A stretch of DNA of 24,864 nt from Clostridiales bacterium (GCA_902363045.1 CABIYX010000040.1:1-24864); one strand, 5' to 3'; positions 15,230-23,531 are shown, counted from the first letter of the stretch. The notes: generated from the sequence alone by a model not told the origin. Numbers and translations are program-made.

Positions 15230-15811
15230 ATGAGGCAAAAAAAGTTCCTGTTTGGCCTTCTGCTGGCCTTCGTTCTGCTGTTGGGCGGGGCCTATGCCCT
15301 CTATACCTGGCTGGGGCAGAGTATGGCCCCCGGCCGTCTGGCCGGAGAGGAGCCGGCGGCTTCGGAGGGCGCTTCCGGCTCCGCGTCCCAGCGGACGCCC
15401 GCCCCGGATTTCACCGTCTACGACGGGGAGGGAAACGAGGTCCATCTGTCCGACTACGCCGGCAAGCCGGTGGTGCTGAACTTCTGGTCCAGCCGGTGCG
15501 GGCCATGCCAGACGGAGATGCCGGATTTTCACGAAGCATATCTGGAGCTGGGACAGGACCTTCACTTTCTGATGGTCAATGTGACCGACGGCTCCTGGGA
15601 CACAGAGGAGAGCGCGTCATCCTTTCTGGAGGAGGAGGGATACACCTTCCCGGCGCTCTATGACACCGATTCCAGCGCCACCGGGGCCTATGGCGTATAC
15701 GCCCTGCCCGCCACCTATTTTATCGATGGAGAGGGATACGTCGCGGCCTGGGCGGGAGGCATGATCGACGGCGAGACCCTGCGGCAGGGGATTGGCATGA
15801 TCCTGGAATAG
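15230..15811 (+). CDS. TlpA/ResA-like membrane-anchored thioredoxin-fold protein
   Basis: A 193-residue extracytoplasmic thiol oxidoreductase. The N-terminal signal anchor (about 5-28, FLFGLLLAFVLLLGGAYALY) is followed by a low-complexity linker rich in Ala, Ser and Glu (about 38-57) and a thioredoxin-fold domain (58-193) with active site WSSRCGPC (Cys90 and Cys93) and the cis-proline in YALPATYFID. It presumably receives electrons from CcdA to reduce extracytoplasmic disulfides. Its specific client is unknown. Last gene of the operon; a long hairpin follows. Confidence 0.9.
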   Translation: MRQKKFLFGLLLAFVLLLGGAYALYTWLGQSMAPGRLAGEEPAASEGASGSASQRTPAPDFTVYDGEGNEVHLSDYAGKPVVLNFWSSRCGPCQTEMPDFHEAYLELGQDLHFLMVNVTDGSWDTEESASSFLEEEGYTFPALYDTDSSATGAYGVYALPATYFIDGEGYVAAWAGGMIDGETLRQGIGMILE

Positions 15812-15875
15812 CACTGTCCGGGACTGGGGCAGCGGAGCCTGTATCCATCGGAGTTTTCGGGGAGGATCCCGCCGG

Positions 15876-15923
15876 ACAAGCTGAAACCGGACGTTCCTAT
15901 GGGAACGTCCGGTTTCAGCTTGT
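15876..15923 (+). terminator. 22-bp perfect hairpin after the trx operon
   Basis: A perfect 22-bp stem (15876-15897 with 15902-15923) with a TATG loop follows the last operon gene. There is no T-tract right after it, and its right arm runs directly into a repeat remnant, so it may act as a transcript-stabilising hairpin or a weak terminator. Confidence 0.6.
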
Positions 15924-15970
15924 AGGAAAAGCCTTTTCGACAAATGGAGGGTTTTTTGACCGTCTCATTT
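15915..15970 (-). repeat. Remnant of the structured repeat (copy 3)
   Basis: Two pieces match copy 1 in order: the left-end hairpin (CAGCTTGT, GGAAAAGCC, TTTTCGACAA) and the right end (ATGGAGG, a T-run, TTTGACCGTCTCA). The middle of about 110 bp, with the two internal hairpins, is missing. Same orientation as copy 1. Confidence 0.55.
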
Positions 15971-16008
15971 CTTACCTGTTGGAGCAGTGGAAGCGGGCCG
16001 CGCGGCAG

Positions 16009-16332
16009 TCACCTGTGGATCCACTCCAAAAAGATGGAGACCTTTTCTAGATCCTCATCCGAAAGCTCCAGCAGCTTTTTGTTCACAGTTCCGCGCAGGG
16101 AGTCCCGGGTGTCCAGGGACTCAAAGAAAAGGGCGGGCGTCAGGTCGAAGTACTCCATGATATTGAACAGCTCCCGGAGAGAGGGCAGGGAAATGCCGTT
16201 GGTGATGCTCCTGATATAGGAGCCGCTTTTTCCAAGCTCCAGGCTCATCCGGTGTTCGGAGACGCCCTTCCGCTCCCGCAGCTCGGTGATGCGCTCGCGT
16301 ACAAAGGCCTCATAGCGCCGCGGTTCGTCCAT
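16009..16332 (-). CDS. XRE-family helix-turn-helix regulator
   Basis: A 107-residue DNA-binding protein. The N-terminal part (about 12-66) is a Cro/C1-type helix-turn-helix: ITELRERKGVSEHRMSLELG, SGSYIRSITNG and SLPSLRELFNIMEYFDLTPALFF. The C-terminal 40 residues are acidic and of unknown role. Its start follows GGAGGGG at 7 bp. It stands alone between the repeat remnant and the immunity island. Such small XRE proteins occur as stand-alone repressors and in accessory islands; its target is unknown. Confidence 0.85.
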   Translation of the reverse strand: MDEPRRYEAFVRERITELRERKGVSEHRMSLELGKSGSYIRSITNGISLPSLRELFNIMEYFDLTPALFFESLDTRDSLRGTVNKKLLELSDEDLEKVSIFLEWIHR

Positions 16333-16423
16333 CCTGTTTCCCCTCCGATCCTGATGCTGCTCTTTTGTATTATTTTAATATAAGCCGCCCAGGATAGTTC
16401 ACGGCTGAATTATGAATTTTGAC

Positions 16424-16452
16424 TTCACAACAGCGAAAAACAATGATATAAT
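16424..16452 (+). promoter_or_regulatory. Promoter candidate upstream of the island
   Basis: TTCACA (16424-16429), a 17-bp spacer and a perfect TATAAT (16447-16452). It reads towards the immunity island. No convincing gene follows directly. Confidence 0.5.
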
Positions 16453-16559
16453 CACGAATATGAAAGCGGCGTTTGTATTGCTATTATGAAGCGGACGCCG
16501 GAAATCATGCGCAAGCGGTCCAGTCGGGGGAGAGGCAGGTCATAAAGATAAAATTTTCT

Positions 16560-16588
16560 TTCACTGAGAATGGGCTGTGTGCTATAAT
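16560..16588 (+). promoter_or_regulatory. Extended -10 promoter before repeat copy 2
   Basis: TTCACT (16560-16565), a 17-bp spacer ending in TGC (extended -10) and TATAAT (16583-16588). The predicted start near 16595 means the adjacent repeat copy would be transcribed from its first bases. Confidence 0.6.
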
Positions 16589-16598
16589 GTATGCTGGA

Positions 16599-16736
16599 AC
16601 TGTCAAAAAACCACGATCCAAAAGGATTCGGAAGGAAAGATCGTGTGAAAGAAAACTGTCAGGGTTGTCTTTCGCCTTCAATCAAATAACCTTTGAGCAC
16701 TTTTTTAACGTGCTCAAAGGTTCAACAAGCTGACCA
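16599..16736 (+). repeat. Structured intergenic repeat, copy 2
   Basis: This is the plus-strand counterpart of copy 1 at 103-266. It starts with ACTGTC and an A-run, followed by a hairpin at 16645-16675 and a perfect 13-bp hairpin at 16688-16722, and ends in a shortened form of the terminal arm. In the second hairpin a T-A pair of copy 1 has become C-G here, a compensatory change. Confidence 0.75.
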
Positions 16737-17081
16737 AGCGGTCCCCATGTGGACCGGAATCAGAGGTTTTGCGATGGAAGGAAATCTGAGGCAGAGATGG
16801 TATGCTCTGCTGTACGGAGAAAAACTGATTTTGTCTGAAGAAGAGACCACATCCGCCGGCGGATGCGGCGTCTTCTCTGCGGCCTTTTCGCGCCCTGCGC
16901 CAACCTGTCCTTGAACAGGCTGGCGCGGGGCGTTTTTTTGATCCAACAGAGGAACGGATCAGGAGCGTACAGGGAGGATGCTCGTTCTAACTGCCGCCTG
17001 ATGGCGGCACGGGCGCTCCGATGTGCGGGGGCCGCGGCGGTCAAGGAGAAATTGGACATCAAATATAGGAGGTTCACAGAA
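16737..17081 (+). other. Leader region of the polyimmunity gene
   Basis: No convincing gene is seen here. It holds an imperfect 19-bp hairpin (about 16841-16878, with a 16-bp perfect GC-rich palindrome at its core), a strong terminator (16891-16939) and about 140 bp up to the polyimmunity ATG without a clear promoter. A possible short ORF beginning at 16774 ends in the terminator loop; nothing supports it as coding. Confidence 0.4.
16891..16939 (+). terminator. Strong intrinsic terminator upstream of the polyimmunity gene
   Basis: An 18-bp stem (16891-16908 with 16915-16932; one mismatch, one G-U) with a 6-nt loop is followed directly by seven Ts. It lies between the promoters at 16.4-16.6 kb and the polyimmunity start at 17082, so it either ends a separate small transcript or acts as an attenuator in the leader. 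Confidence 0.88.
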
Positions 17082-20000
17082 ATGTATATCACAAAATACT
17101 GGGGTAGCTTTATCGGAGGCTCGGACGACAGCCTGAATCTTGTGGCCTTTTTAGAGGATCAGAAAAAGGAGGAGATCCCCCTCAGCGAGATCTTCGCCAA
17201 AATCGGTCTGGACAAGCAGAGCTGGGACTTCCGCCAGACGGTGGAGTATCTGGAGTTTACCCACTCCAACGGCGTGGAGATGGACTTCCACTTCGCCATT
17301 GATGTGGTCACCGACCTGGCCGCCATCCTGCTGGAGTGCAGCGTCAGCGGCAGTGTGGACCTCCAGGATCTGGACGAGTACAACACCCCCTCCCGCCGTA
17401 TCCGTATCACCGCCACGCCGGAGGAACACGAGGCCATGAACAAGGCACTGGCGGATTTTGCTCAGAACCCGATGGAATATGACCTCAGCGAGATGATGGA
17501 TGAGGACGAGATCCAGGAGATGGCCCGGGATGTGGAGGCCCTGCGGAAGGAGCTGTACGAGGCCTCCGGCCGCAACAGGGATTACCATGTGAAGGCGGAG
17601 GATGTAAAAGCTTTGCTCCCCGGCTGGGAGGGCGCCGATGGCTGTATCGCCACCAACCGCGTCACGGTGGAGGGCTGTAAGGTAGGCTACTGCTATCGGG
17701 AGGAGCCGGACGGCGGCTGGGACAGCGGCTGGCGCTTCACCGCCGGTGATGAGAGTGAGGAGTACATGGACGATCCCAACAATGCCGGGATCTACAAGCT
17801 GAATACCATCTGCAACGACGATCCCGACATTATCCCGCTGCTGAATACCCCCGCCCCCTGCGCCTTTGAGCGGGATGAGAACGGCGTGTTCCAACAGATC
17901 AAAGACTGGAAACCAGAAAATGAGGAGGAACAAAATATGAACCTTTTACAGCAGTGCCAGAAGTGGCATGAGGAGGACAAACACCAGAAAATCGTTGACG
18001 CGCTGGAGGCCATCCCCGCCCAGGAGCGTACCCTGGAAATGGATATGGAGCTGGCACGAGCCTACAACAACCTGGCGGATCCCGGCGAGCCGGAGGGCAG
18101 AAAACTGCTTCACCGGGCGCTGGAATTGATGCGGTCCCACGGGGAGGGGCTGGGAGATACATATTCCTGGAATTTCCGCATGGGGTATGCCTATTATTAT
18201 CTGGATCAGGAGGGCCGCGCCCTGCGGCATTTTGAAAAGGCTTTGGAACTGCATCCCGGTGATGATCCGAAGCTCAACACCCGGCAGGACATTGAGGATC
18301 TGATCGACTGGTGCAGGAAGGGGATTTCTCTGCCCCAGTTCTCGGAGTGCTTCCGGGAGCGGACAGAGAACTGGTGGGAGACCTTTGCCGAGATGGAAGC
18401 AGAATTGCGCCAGATGATGGACGAGGACGAGGACCACACCCGGGGCGCGGAACTCGTGGCCCAAATGCAGGAAACCCTGAATCTGGTTTTTGATGAGATC
18501 TCCTTCGAGATGGGTTTCAACGGCGAGAAGTACGAGCTGATCCTCACCCCGGAGGGTGACAAGGTCAAACTGTTTGAGCTGGTCTACTTCCAGAAGCACG
18601 TCTCCAAAGAGGTGCTGGAGCACTGGAACATTCTTGTGGGCCGTCAACCCCTCCCGAACATCGGCCTGCGTACCGAGGATGGATGGGACATCTCCGGGGA
18701 TGATGTGCGGATCTGGCTGGAGGAGCAGGGCGAAAACAGCTTCGCCATCTCCGCCTACTGCGAAAAGCTGTTGCCTATGCTTCAGGAGGAAGAAGGCAGA
18801 GTCTGGTGGATGCTCACCACCCTCACCGACCAAGTGCTGGGCGAGATTCCCCATATGAGATACATAGACAGCTTTGATGTGCTGGAGGAACCCAAGGCAG
18901 AGCCGTCCATACTTATGTCCCAGCTGCCCGACGCTTTGAAGGAGCGGGGTCTGGAACTCTCTACTGATCCGGAAGCCTATCTGGACAGCTATCTTGGCTA
19001 CGAAATGAAACCCAAACAGGACCCGGAAGCCGACTGGCGGCTGGATGTGATGGCCGGCTCCACCAACTGCGTGCCGCTCATCAACGGCTATCTGAATGCC
19101 GACAACGACTTTATGGACGATCTCCATGCCGACGGAGCGGTAGCGGGCTTTTTCTGCTATCCCCTGGATACCCTGCGGGAGGAGGAAGGCAGTCAGAAGA
19201 TCTTCGACTTCCGGGACAAACTGGAAGAGGTGTTTGCCAGCGAGGACGGACCGGAGGTTCTCACCCTCACCGGCGGAGCCACCGGCCTCTACTGCGGCTA
19301 TGTGGACTTCATCGCCTGGGACATCCGTGCGGCATTGAACATGGCGAAAGAGTTCTTTGAAGGCACGGACATCCCCTGGGCCAGCTTCCACACCTTCCGC
19401 CGGGAGGCAGGCACAGTGAACCTAAAAACGCCGTCCGAGGAGGAGCCGGACGATGAGGAGCAGGTCCCCGAGCTGGACGAAACGCTGACGGGCATGGACT
19501 ATATCCCTTACACCCCGCAGAACGAAGAAGAATTCTTCCAGCAGCTGGAGCAGTGGAACGACGAGGACGAGTACACCCGCTGTATCCAGGCGCTGAATGC
19601 CATCCCGGAGGACTGGCGGAACTACCGCACCGCCTACGCTATGGCCCGGGCGCTGGAGAACTACGCCATCATCGGGGACCACGACGAGGGTACTCCCAAC
19701 TATAAGGGAGATAAGGCCCTGCTGCGGGCCATTGAGGTGCTGGAGTCTGTCCGGGGAGAAGGACAGGACAAGGCCCAGTGGAATATGCGGATGGCCTACG
19801 GCTATCAGTATCTCTACGGGCAGGAGGAAAAGGCCATTCCCTACGCCCAGAGGTGGGCAGAGCTGGACCCCGAGGACGAGGACGCCACGGCGGTGATTCA
19901 GGAGTGCCAGAAGGAGATCGCAAAGCGGGCCGAGGCAGAGGCCGAGGATGAGAGTGACCACACCGGCGTCTTCACCGGATTCGTGCTACTGTCCAAGGCA

Positions 20001-22709
20001 GAATGGGATAAAGAGCAGTTCATCCGGGACATGAAGGAAAAATGGGACATCGCCGTGGATGAATATGACGCCAGCGAGGAGAAGGACGATGACGCGCTGG
20101 TCTTTGAAGTGGGCGATATGCTCGCCGCCGTCAGCCTGAATCACTATCCCATCCCCGGCGGTGAAGCCGAGGCCAACGCGGAAAACAACTATATGTGGCA
20201 GGATGCGGTCAAGGCTGCCAAGGAGCACTGTGCCCACTTGATGGTAGCAGTGCTGGGCAAAGAGGAAAAGGTTCTGGAGAAGGGCAAGCTTTTCACCAAG
20301 CTGGTGTCCGCCTGCTGCCGCCAGGAATATGCCACCGGCGTCTACACCAGCGGCGTGGTATTTGAACCGCGCTTCTACGAGGGCTTTGCTGATATGCTCA
20401 AAGAGGACGAGCTTCCCATCTTCAACTGGATCTGGTTCGGCCTCTGGCGGGATGAGAATGGCATGAACGGCTACACCTACGGCATGGATGTGTTCGGCAA
20501 GGAGGAAATGGAGGTGCTGGGCACCGATGCCGAGCCGAGCGATCTGCGGGACTTTTTGGCAAGCCTTGCCTCCTATGTGCTGGCGTGTGATGTGACTCTG
20601 AAGGATGGAGAGACCATCGGTTTTGCGGAGGATGATAAGCACACCATCACCCGCAGCCCCGGCGTCTCTCTGCCGGAGGAGCAGATGACTCTGAAAATCA
20701 GCTGGGAGCCGCTGGATGGCGGCCCGGATGATGGGGGAGAGGACGGCCCGGAGGATGACGGCCCCCAGGATGAGGAGCCCGGCAAGCCGGAGGTCTACAC
20801 CGAGGAGGAGATGGAGGCCGTCGAGGGACATATCGAGCAGTATTTCGGCAAGGTCGAGAATGTGTTCCACGAGATCGTTTCCCCCGACATCCATGTGGAC
20901 ATCTGCATGGTGCCGCCCACTGAGGAGCGGGACTATTACACCCTGGTCACCATGGGCATGGGCACCCACCGGATGAATGTGCCGGAGGAACTGGCGGAGT
21001 ACAAGCTGGAGCGGGCGGAGCTGGCCATTGCACTGCCTGCGGACTGGAAGCTGGATCGGGAATCCATGCAGGACGAGCGGTGGTACTGGCCCATCCGCCT
21101 GCTGAAGGTTCTGGCCCGCCTGCCCATTGCCAGCGATACCTGGCTGGGCTTCGGCCATACCATGGACAATGAGGAGGACTTTGCGGAAAATACGAAGCTG
21201 TGCGCCGCCATTCTCACCGGCCCCCAGAGTACAGAGGAGGGCGGCGAGGTCGGTACACTCCCAGGTGGCGAGGAGGTCAACTTCTACCAGGTGATCCCCC
21301 TCTACCGGGATGAATTGGACTATAAAATGGAGCATGATGCAGATGCCCTGCTGGACAAAATGAACGGCATCAGCTTTGTGGTGGAGCCTGACCGTCAGGA
21401 TGCCATCACTCGTGGCACCCTTTCCAATGATGATTTTGACGGTGAGATGGACGACGCTTCCTATCACCTTGAGAGCATTGAGGAGAAGGAACTGCCTATT
21501 GACCCCATCAATGCTTATAACCACATGGCCATTTACCTGCGCTGGTGCATGGAGTACGACCTGATGGGTGAAGAATTCCTTGCGGAGTACGGAGAGGTGG
21601 CAGAAAAGGTCAAGGCTGATCCTGCCAGTGTGGATCTGCGGGCGTTTATCCGGGAAGAGCTGGACGGCTGTCTGTTCTCTGTGCTGTTCAATCAGCAAGG
21701 CCGTGCCTTTGCAGGCTATTACTACGGAGAGGGCGACAGTCCCTACTATCCTGCCGATGTTGACGACAACGCCCTCCGCTTCTTCGGCCCGGAGCGGTAT
21801 CACTCTGATGAGTTCCAAGATGAAGCCTACCTGTTCATCCCCTTTGATGAGGACTACTATCAAGCTATGGCAGAGGTAATTGAGGAACGCTTCACCGACT
21901 GGCAAGGACAGGACTTCGACGAGGACACACTGGAGCCTTCCGAGGTGGCTCAGGCCATCATGGAATATCTGGACTGCGAGTGTACCTATTTCCCATCCAT
22001 GGCAGACGATGACCCCATCATGTCGGCATACAGCTATGCCAAACGGGAAAGCATCCAAGAGGGCTTTGTTCCCGTGCTCATCAAGGCGGATGACGAGACG
22101 CTGTTGGAGTGTCTGGTAATGAACGCCGACCCGGAGCATGATGCGGACTTCTATGAATTTGACCTCAAAACGGTAACGGAGTATCGAAAGAAGATGCTCT
22201 CCACTCCCGTCAAGGACGGAAAGGCGGTTTTGGAGGAATTGACCGGCCAGCGTAAGGAAGAAGCCGAAGATGACGATATGGACTGGGAGGAGGAAGTCCT
22301 GGGCGAGATGGAGGGCGGCTATGACAATGACCGCTTCTCCTGCTACTGGGACTCGGACAGTCACATGACATATCCGCTCATTTTGGCTAAAATTCCGGTA
22401 AAGAGCCCCTGGGAGATCTTCGCCTATCTGCCCTTTGGAAATTGGAATGAGTGTCCCGACACACCGAACCTGATGGCGGTGGCAAAATACTGGTTCCAGC
22501 GGTATGGCGCCATCCCTGCCGCCATGAGCCACGATGAGTTGGAGTTCCTGCTCCCGGCCCCTGTTTCTAAAGAGATGGCCATGGAGGTTGCCACAGAGCA
22601 GTACGGCTTCTGCCCGGACATCGTGGATCAGGAGCAGGATGACCCCACTGTGGGCAATCTGGCGGATGTTCTGTGGCAGTCCACCGTCTGGTATTTCTGG
22701 TGGGATTGA
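17082..22709 (+). CDS. Giant polyimmunity protein: DUF2185-TPR-TPR-DUF4261-SUFU-DUF7832-like-DUF4253
   Basis: An 1875-residue acidic cytoplasmic protein (no signal peptide or membrane helix) built of domains known from bacterial toxin-immunity loci. Order by residue: unrecognised domain (1-163); DUF2185/Imm33 (about 170-273; GYCYREEPDGGWDSGWRF); TPR module 1 (286-395); unrecognised region, perhaps two domains (about 416-783; FQKHVSKEVLEHWNILVGRQ); TPR module 2 (about 814-960); DUF4261 (about 961-1211); acidic Gly/Asp/Glu/Pro linker; SUFU (about 1244-1444; VFHEIVSPDIHVDI); a DUF7832-like domain (about 1449-1660; HMAIYLRWCMEYDLMGEEF); and DUF4253 (about 1664-1875; FGNWNECPDTPNLM, RYGAIPA, FCPDIVDQ, ending WYFWWD). 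AGGAGG stands 9 bp before the ATG. Likely role: protection against several toxins delivered by neighbouring bacteria. The toxins are unknown and none is encoded here. Domain names by recognition of conserved motifs, with least certainty for the DUF7832-like one. Confidence 0.85.
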   Translation: MYITKYWGSFIGGSDDSLNLVAFLEDQKKEEIPLSEIFAKIGLDKQSWDFRQTVEYLEFTHSNGVEMDFHFAIDVVTDLAAILLECSVSGSVDLQDLDEYNTPSRRIRITATPEEHEAMNKALADFAQNPMEYDLSEMMDEDEIQEMARDVEALRKELYEASGRNRDYHVKAEDVKALLPGWEGADGCIATNRVTVEGCKVGYCYREEPDGGWDSGWRFTAGDESEEYMDDPNNAGIYKLNTICNDDPDIIPLLNTPAPCAFERDENGVFQQIKDWKPENEEEQNMNLLQQCQKWHEEDKHQKIVDALEAIPAQERTLEMDMELARAYNNLADPGEPEGRKLLHRALELMRSHGEGLGDTYSWNFRMGYAYYYLDQEGRALRHFEKALELHPGDDPKLNTRQDIEDLIDWCRKGISLPQFSECFRERTENWWETFAEMEAELRQMMDEDEDHTRGAELVAQMQETLNLVFDEISFEMGFNGEKYELILTPEGDKVKLFELVYFQKHVSKEVLEHWNILVGRQPLPNIGLRTEDGWDISGDDVRIWLEEQGENSFAISAYCEKLLPMLQEEEGRVWWMLTTLTDQVLGEIPHMRYIDSFDVLEEPKAEPSILMSQLPDALKERGLELSTDPEAYLDSYLGYEMKPKQDPEADWRLDVMAGSTNCVPLINGYLNADNDFMDDLHADGAVAGFFCYPLDTLREEEGSQKIFDFRDKLEEVFASEDGPEVLTLTGGATGLYCGYVDFIAWDIRAALNMAKEFFEGTDIPWASFHTFRREAGTVNLKTPSEEEPDDEEQVPELDETLTGMDYIPYTPQNEEEFFQQLEQWNDEDEYTRCIQALNAIPEDWRNYRTAYAMARALENYAIIGDHDEGTPNYKGDKALLRAIEVLESVRGEGQDKAQWNMRMAYGYQYLYGQEEKAIPYAQRWAELDPEDEDATAVIQECQKEIAKRAEAEAEDESDHTGVFTGFVLLSKAEWDKEQFIRDMKEKWDIAVDEYDASEEKDDDALVFEVGDMLAAVSLNHYPIPGGEAEANAENNYMWQDAVKAAKEHCAHLMVAVLGKEEKVLEKGKLFTKLVSACCRQEYATGVYTSGVVFEPRFYEGFADMLKEDELPIFNWIWFGLWRDENGMNGYTYGMDVFGKEEMEVLGTDAEPSDLRDFLASLASYVLACDVTLKDGETIGFAEDDKHTITRSPGVSLPEEQMTLKISWEPLDGGPDDGGEDGPEDDGPQDEEPGKPEVYTEEEMEAVEGHIEQYFGKVENVFHEIVSPDIHVDICMVPPTEERDYYTLVTMGMGTHRMNVPEELAEYKLERAELAIALPADWKLDRESMQDERWYWPIRLLKVLARLPIASDTWLGFGHTMDNEEDFAENTKLCAAILTGPQSTEEGGEVGTLPGGEEVNFYQVIPLYRDELDYKMEHDADALLDKMNGISFVVEPDRQDAITRGTLSNDDFDGEMDDASYHLESIEEKELPIDPINAYNHMAIYLRWCMEYDLMGEEFLAEYGEVAEKVKADPASVDLRAFIREELDGCLFSVLFNQQGRAFAGYYYGEGDSPYYPADVDDNALRFFGPERYHSDEFQDEAYLFIPFDEDYYQAMAEVIEERFTDWQGQDFDEDTLEPSEVAQAIMEYLDCECTYFPSMADDDPIMSAYSYAKRESIQEGFVPVLIKADDETLLECLVMNADPEHDADFYEFDLKTVTEYRKKMLSTPVKDGKAVLEELTGQRKEEAEDDDMDWEEEVLGEMEGGYDNDRFSCYWDSDSHMTYPLILAKIPVKSPWEIFAYLPFGNWNECPDTPNLMAVAKYWFQRYGAIPAAMSHDELEFLLPAPVSKEMAMEVATEQYGFCPDIVDQEQDDPTVGNLADVLWQSTVWYFWWD
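17925..17939 (+). other. Internal ribosome-site-like sequence and ATG (residue 286)
   Basis: A GAGGAGGAA stretch stands about 6-8 bp before an in-frame ATG (17937) exactly at the boundary between the DUF2185 part and TPR module 1. This looks like the fused junction of two former genes and could still start a shorter product of 1590 residues. Glu-Glu codons can produce the same sequence by chance. Confidence 0.45.
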
Positions 22710-22735
22710 TGGGCTGTATCGGAATGACAGAATAG
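22710..22735 (+). pseudogene. Remnant of a CbrC-type gene start
   Basis: Just after the polyimmunity stop, ATGACAGAATA (22724-22734) repeats the first 11 bases of the CbrC-type gene at 23605, but the fourth codon is TAG. Together with the upstream 19-bp identity (22695-22713 and 23575-23593) it marks a duplicated gene junction. Confidence 0.6.
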
Positions 22736-22754
22736 CAACGATAGGAGGAACATT

Positions 22755-23531
22755 ATGAAAAACTTGCAGATGCTGATCATGTGCTGTTTCCTGGTACTGC
22801 TGACTGCCTGCGGGCGGGAGGGCGGCGGCGGCACGGCCCAAACCCCTGTTGCTTCAGAGGAGATCACAGAGAGTATCACGCAAATGCCGGATGAACAGGA
22901 GAGGGAAGCCATGCCGGAAAATATGGAATTGGGGATCACAGTGAACGACGTCTATTATCCGATTCCGGTTTCTTTGAAGCAGTTAACCGAGGATGGGTGG
23001 AAAATCAGCGGGCAGACACCCTATTTCCTGGAGCCGTTTGTGGGTGAAGAGTATTACGAAACGCGGGCAGATTGGTCCCTGACAGAGGATGGGCAGGGGA
23101 TTTTGCCGGGTGGGTCTATCATCCGGCTTCTGGAAAAAGACGGGGTGTTGTTAGAGGTGACCATTACAAACCAGGTGTCCACAGGGTCGGATACGCCACC
23201 TCAAAAAATCGAAGATGGTGTGGTAGATTCTATGGTGGTTTTTTATGATGAGAAACACACCAGCATCAAATTGGATAATCAGGAACTGAACCATGTAACC
23301 CAGGATTATTTGATTGAGAGGTATCCTTCCAGTGATGGTTGGACTCATCTTCCCAACACATACAGCGACCATCCAGAATTTGGGATTTCCACAGAATATA
23401 CCATCGAAAATGATCTGAACCAGTACAACAACAGTATCACGATCTATTTCGATTTGGAGAACAGACCGTTCAAAGTAAGTGTATGGAACGAGATCCCTCT
23501 GGAACAGGCGGAGCTGCCCCCACAAACATGA
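22755..23531 (+). CDS. Lipoprotein of unknown function in the immunity island
   Basis: A 258-residue predicted lipoprotein. The signal peptide (1-19) ends in the lipobox LLTAC with Cys20, followed by a Gly-rich and acidic linker and a roughly 200-residue domain (ELGITVNDVYYPIPVSLKQL, ADWSLTEDG, TSIKLDNQEL, ending SITIYFDLENRPFKVSVWNE). I do not recognise the family. A surface-held immunity or island-associated protein is a guess from context only. It is clearly more AT-rich than the genes around it and lies between two copies of a DUF4253/CbrC gene junction 880 bp apart, so it seems to be a recent insertion. AGGAGG stands 6 bp before the ATG. Confidence 0.82.
   Translation: MKNLQMLIMCCFLVLLTACGREGGGGTAQTPVASEEITESITQMPDEQEREAMPENMELGITVNDVYYPIPVSLKQLTEDGWKISGQTPYFLEPFVGEEYYETRADWSLTEDGQGILPGGSIIRLLEKDGVLLEVTITNQVSTGSDTPPQKIEDGVVDSMVVFYDEKHTSIKLDNQELNHVTQDYLIERYPSSDGWTHLPNTYSDHPEFGISTEYTIENDLNQYNNSITIYFDLENRPFKVSVWNEIPLEQAELPPQT

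Noticed and set aside
16473..16733. 86-residue ORF over repeat copy 2
   Set aside because: Compared with copy 1 the sequence has an indel that changes the frame, while stem pairing is kept; so it is not coding.
16693..16914. Short ORF ending in the loop of the terminator, possible leader peptide
   Set aside because: No good ribosome site and no run of regulatory codons; kept only as part of the leader description.
16863..17081. Upstream extension of the polyimmunity frame (73 residues)
   Set aside because: It would begin before and read through a strong terminator; the ATG at 17082 has an AGGAGG site at ideal distance and starts the domain.
19986..22841. 951-residue ORF antisense to the polyimmunity gene
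   Set aside because: Shadow frame opposite a real gene with clear domain motifs; it lacks a ribosome site and shows no recognisable domain.
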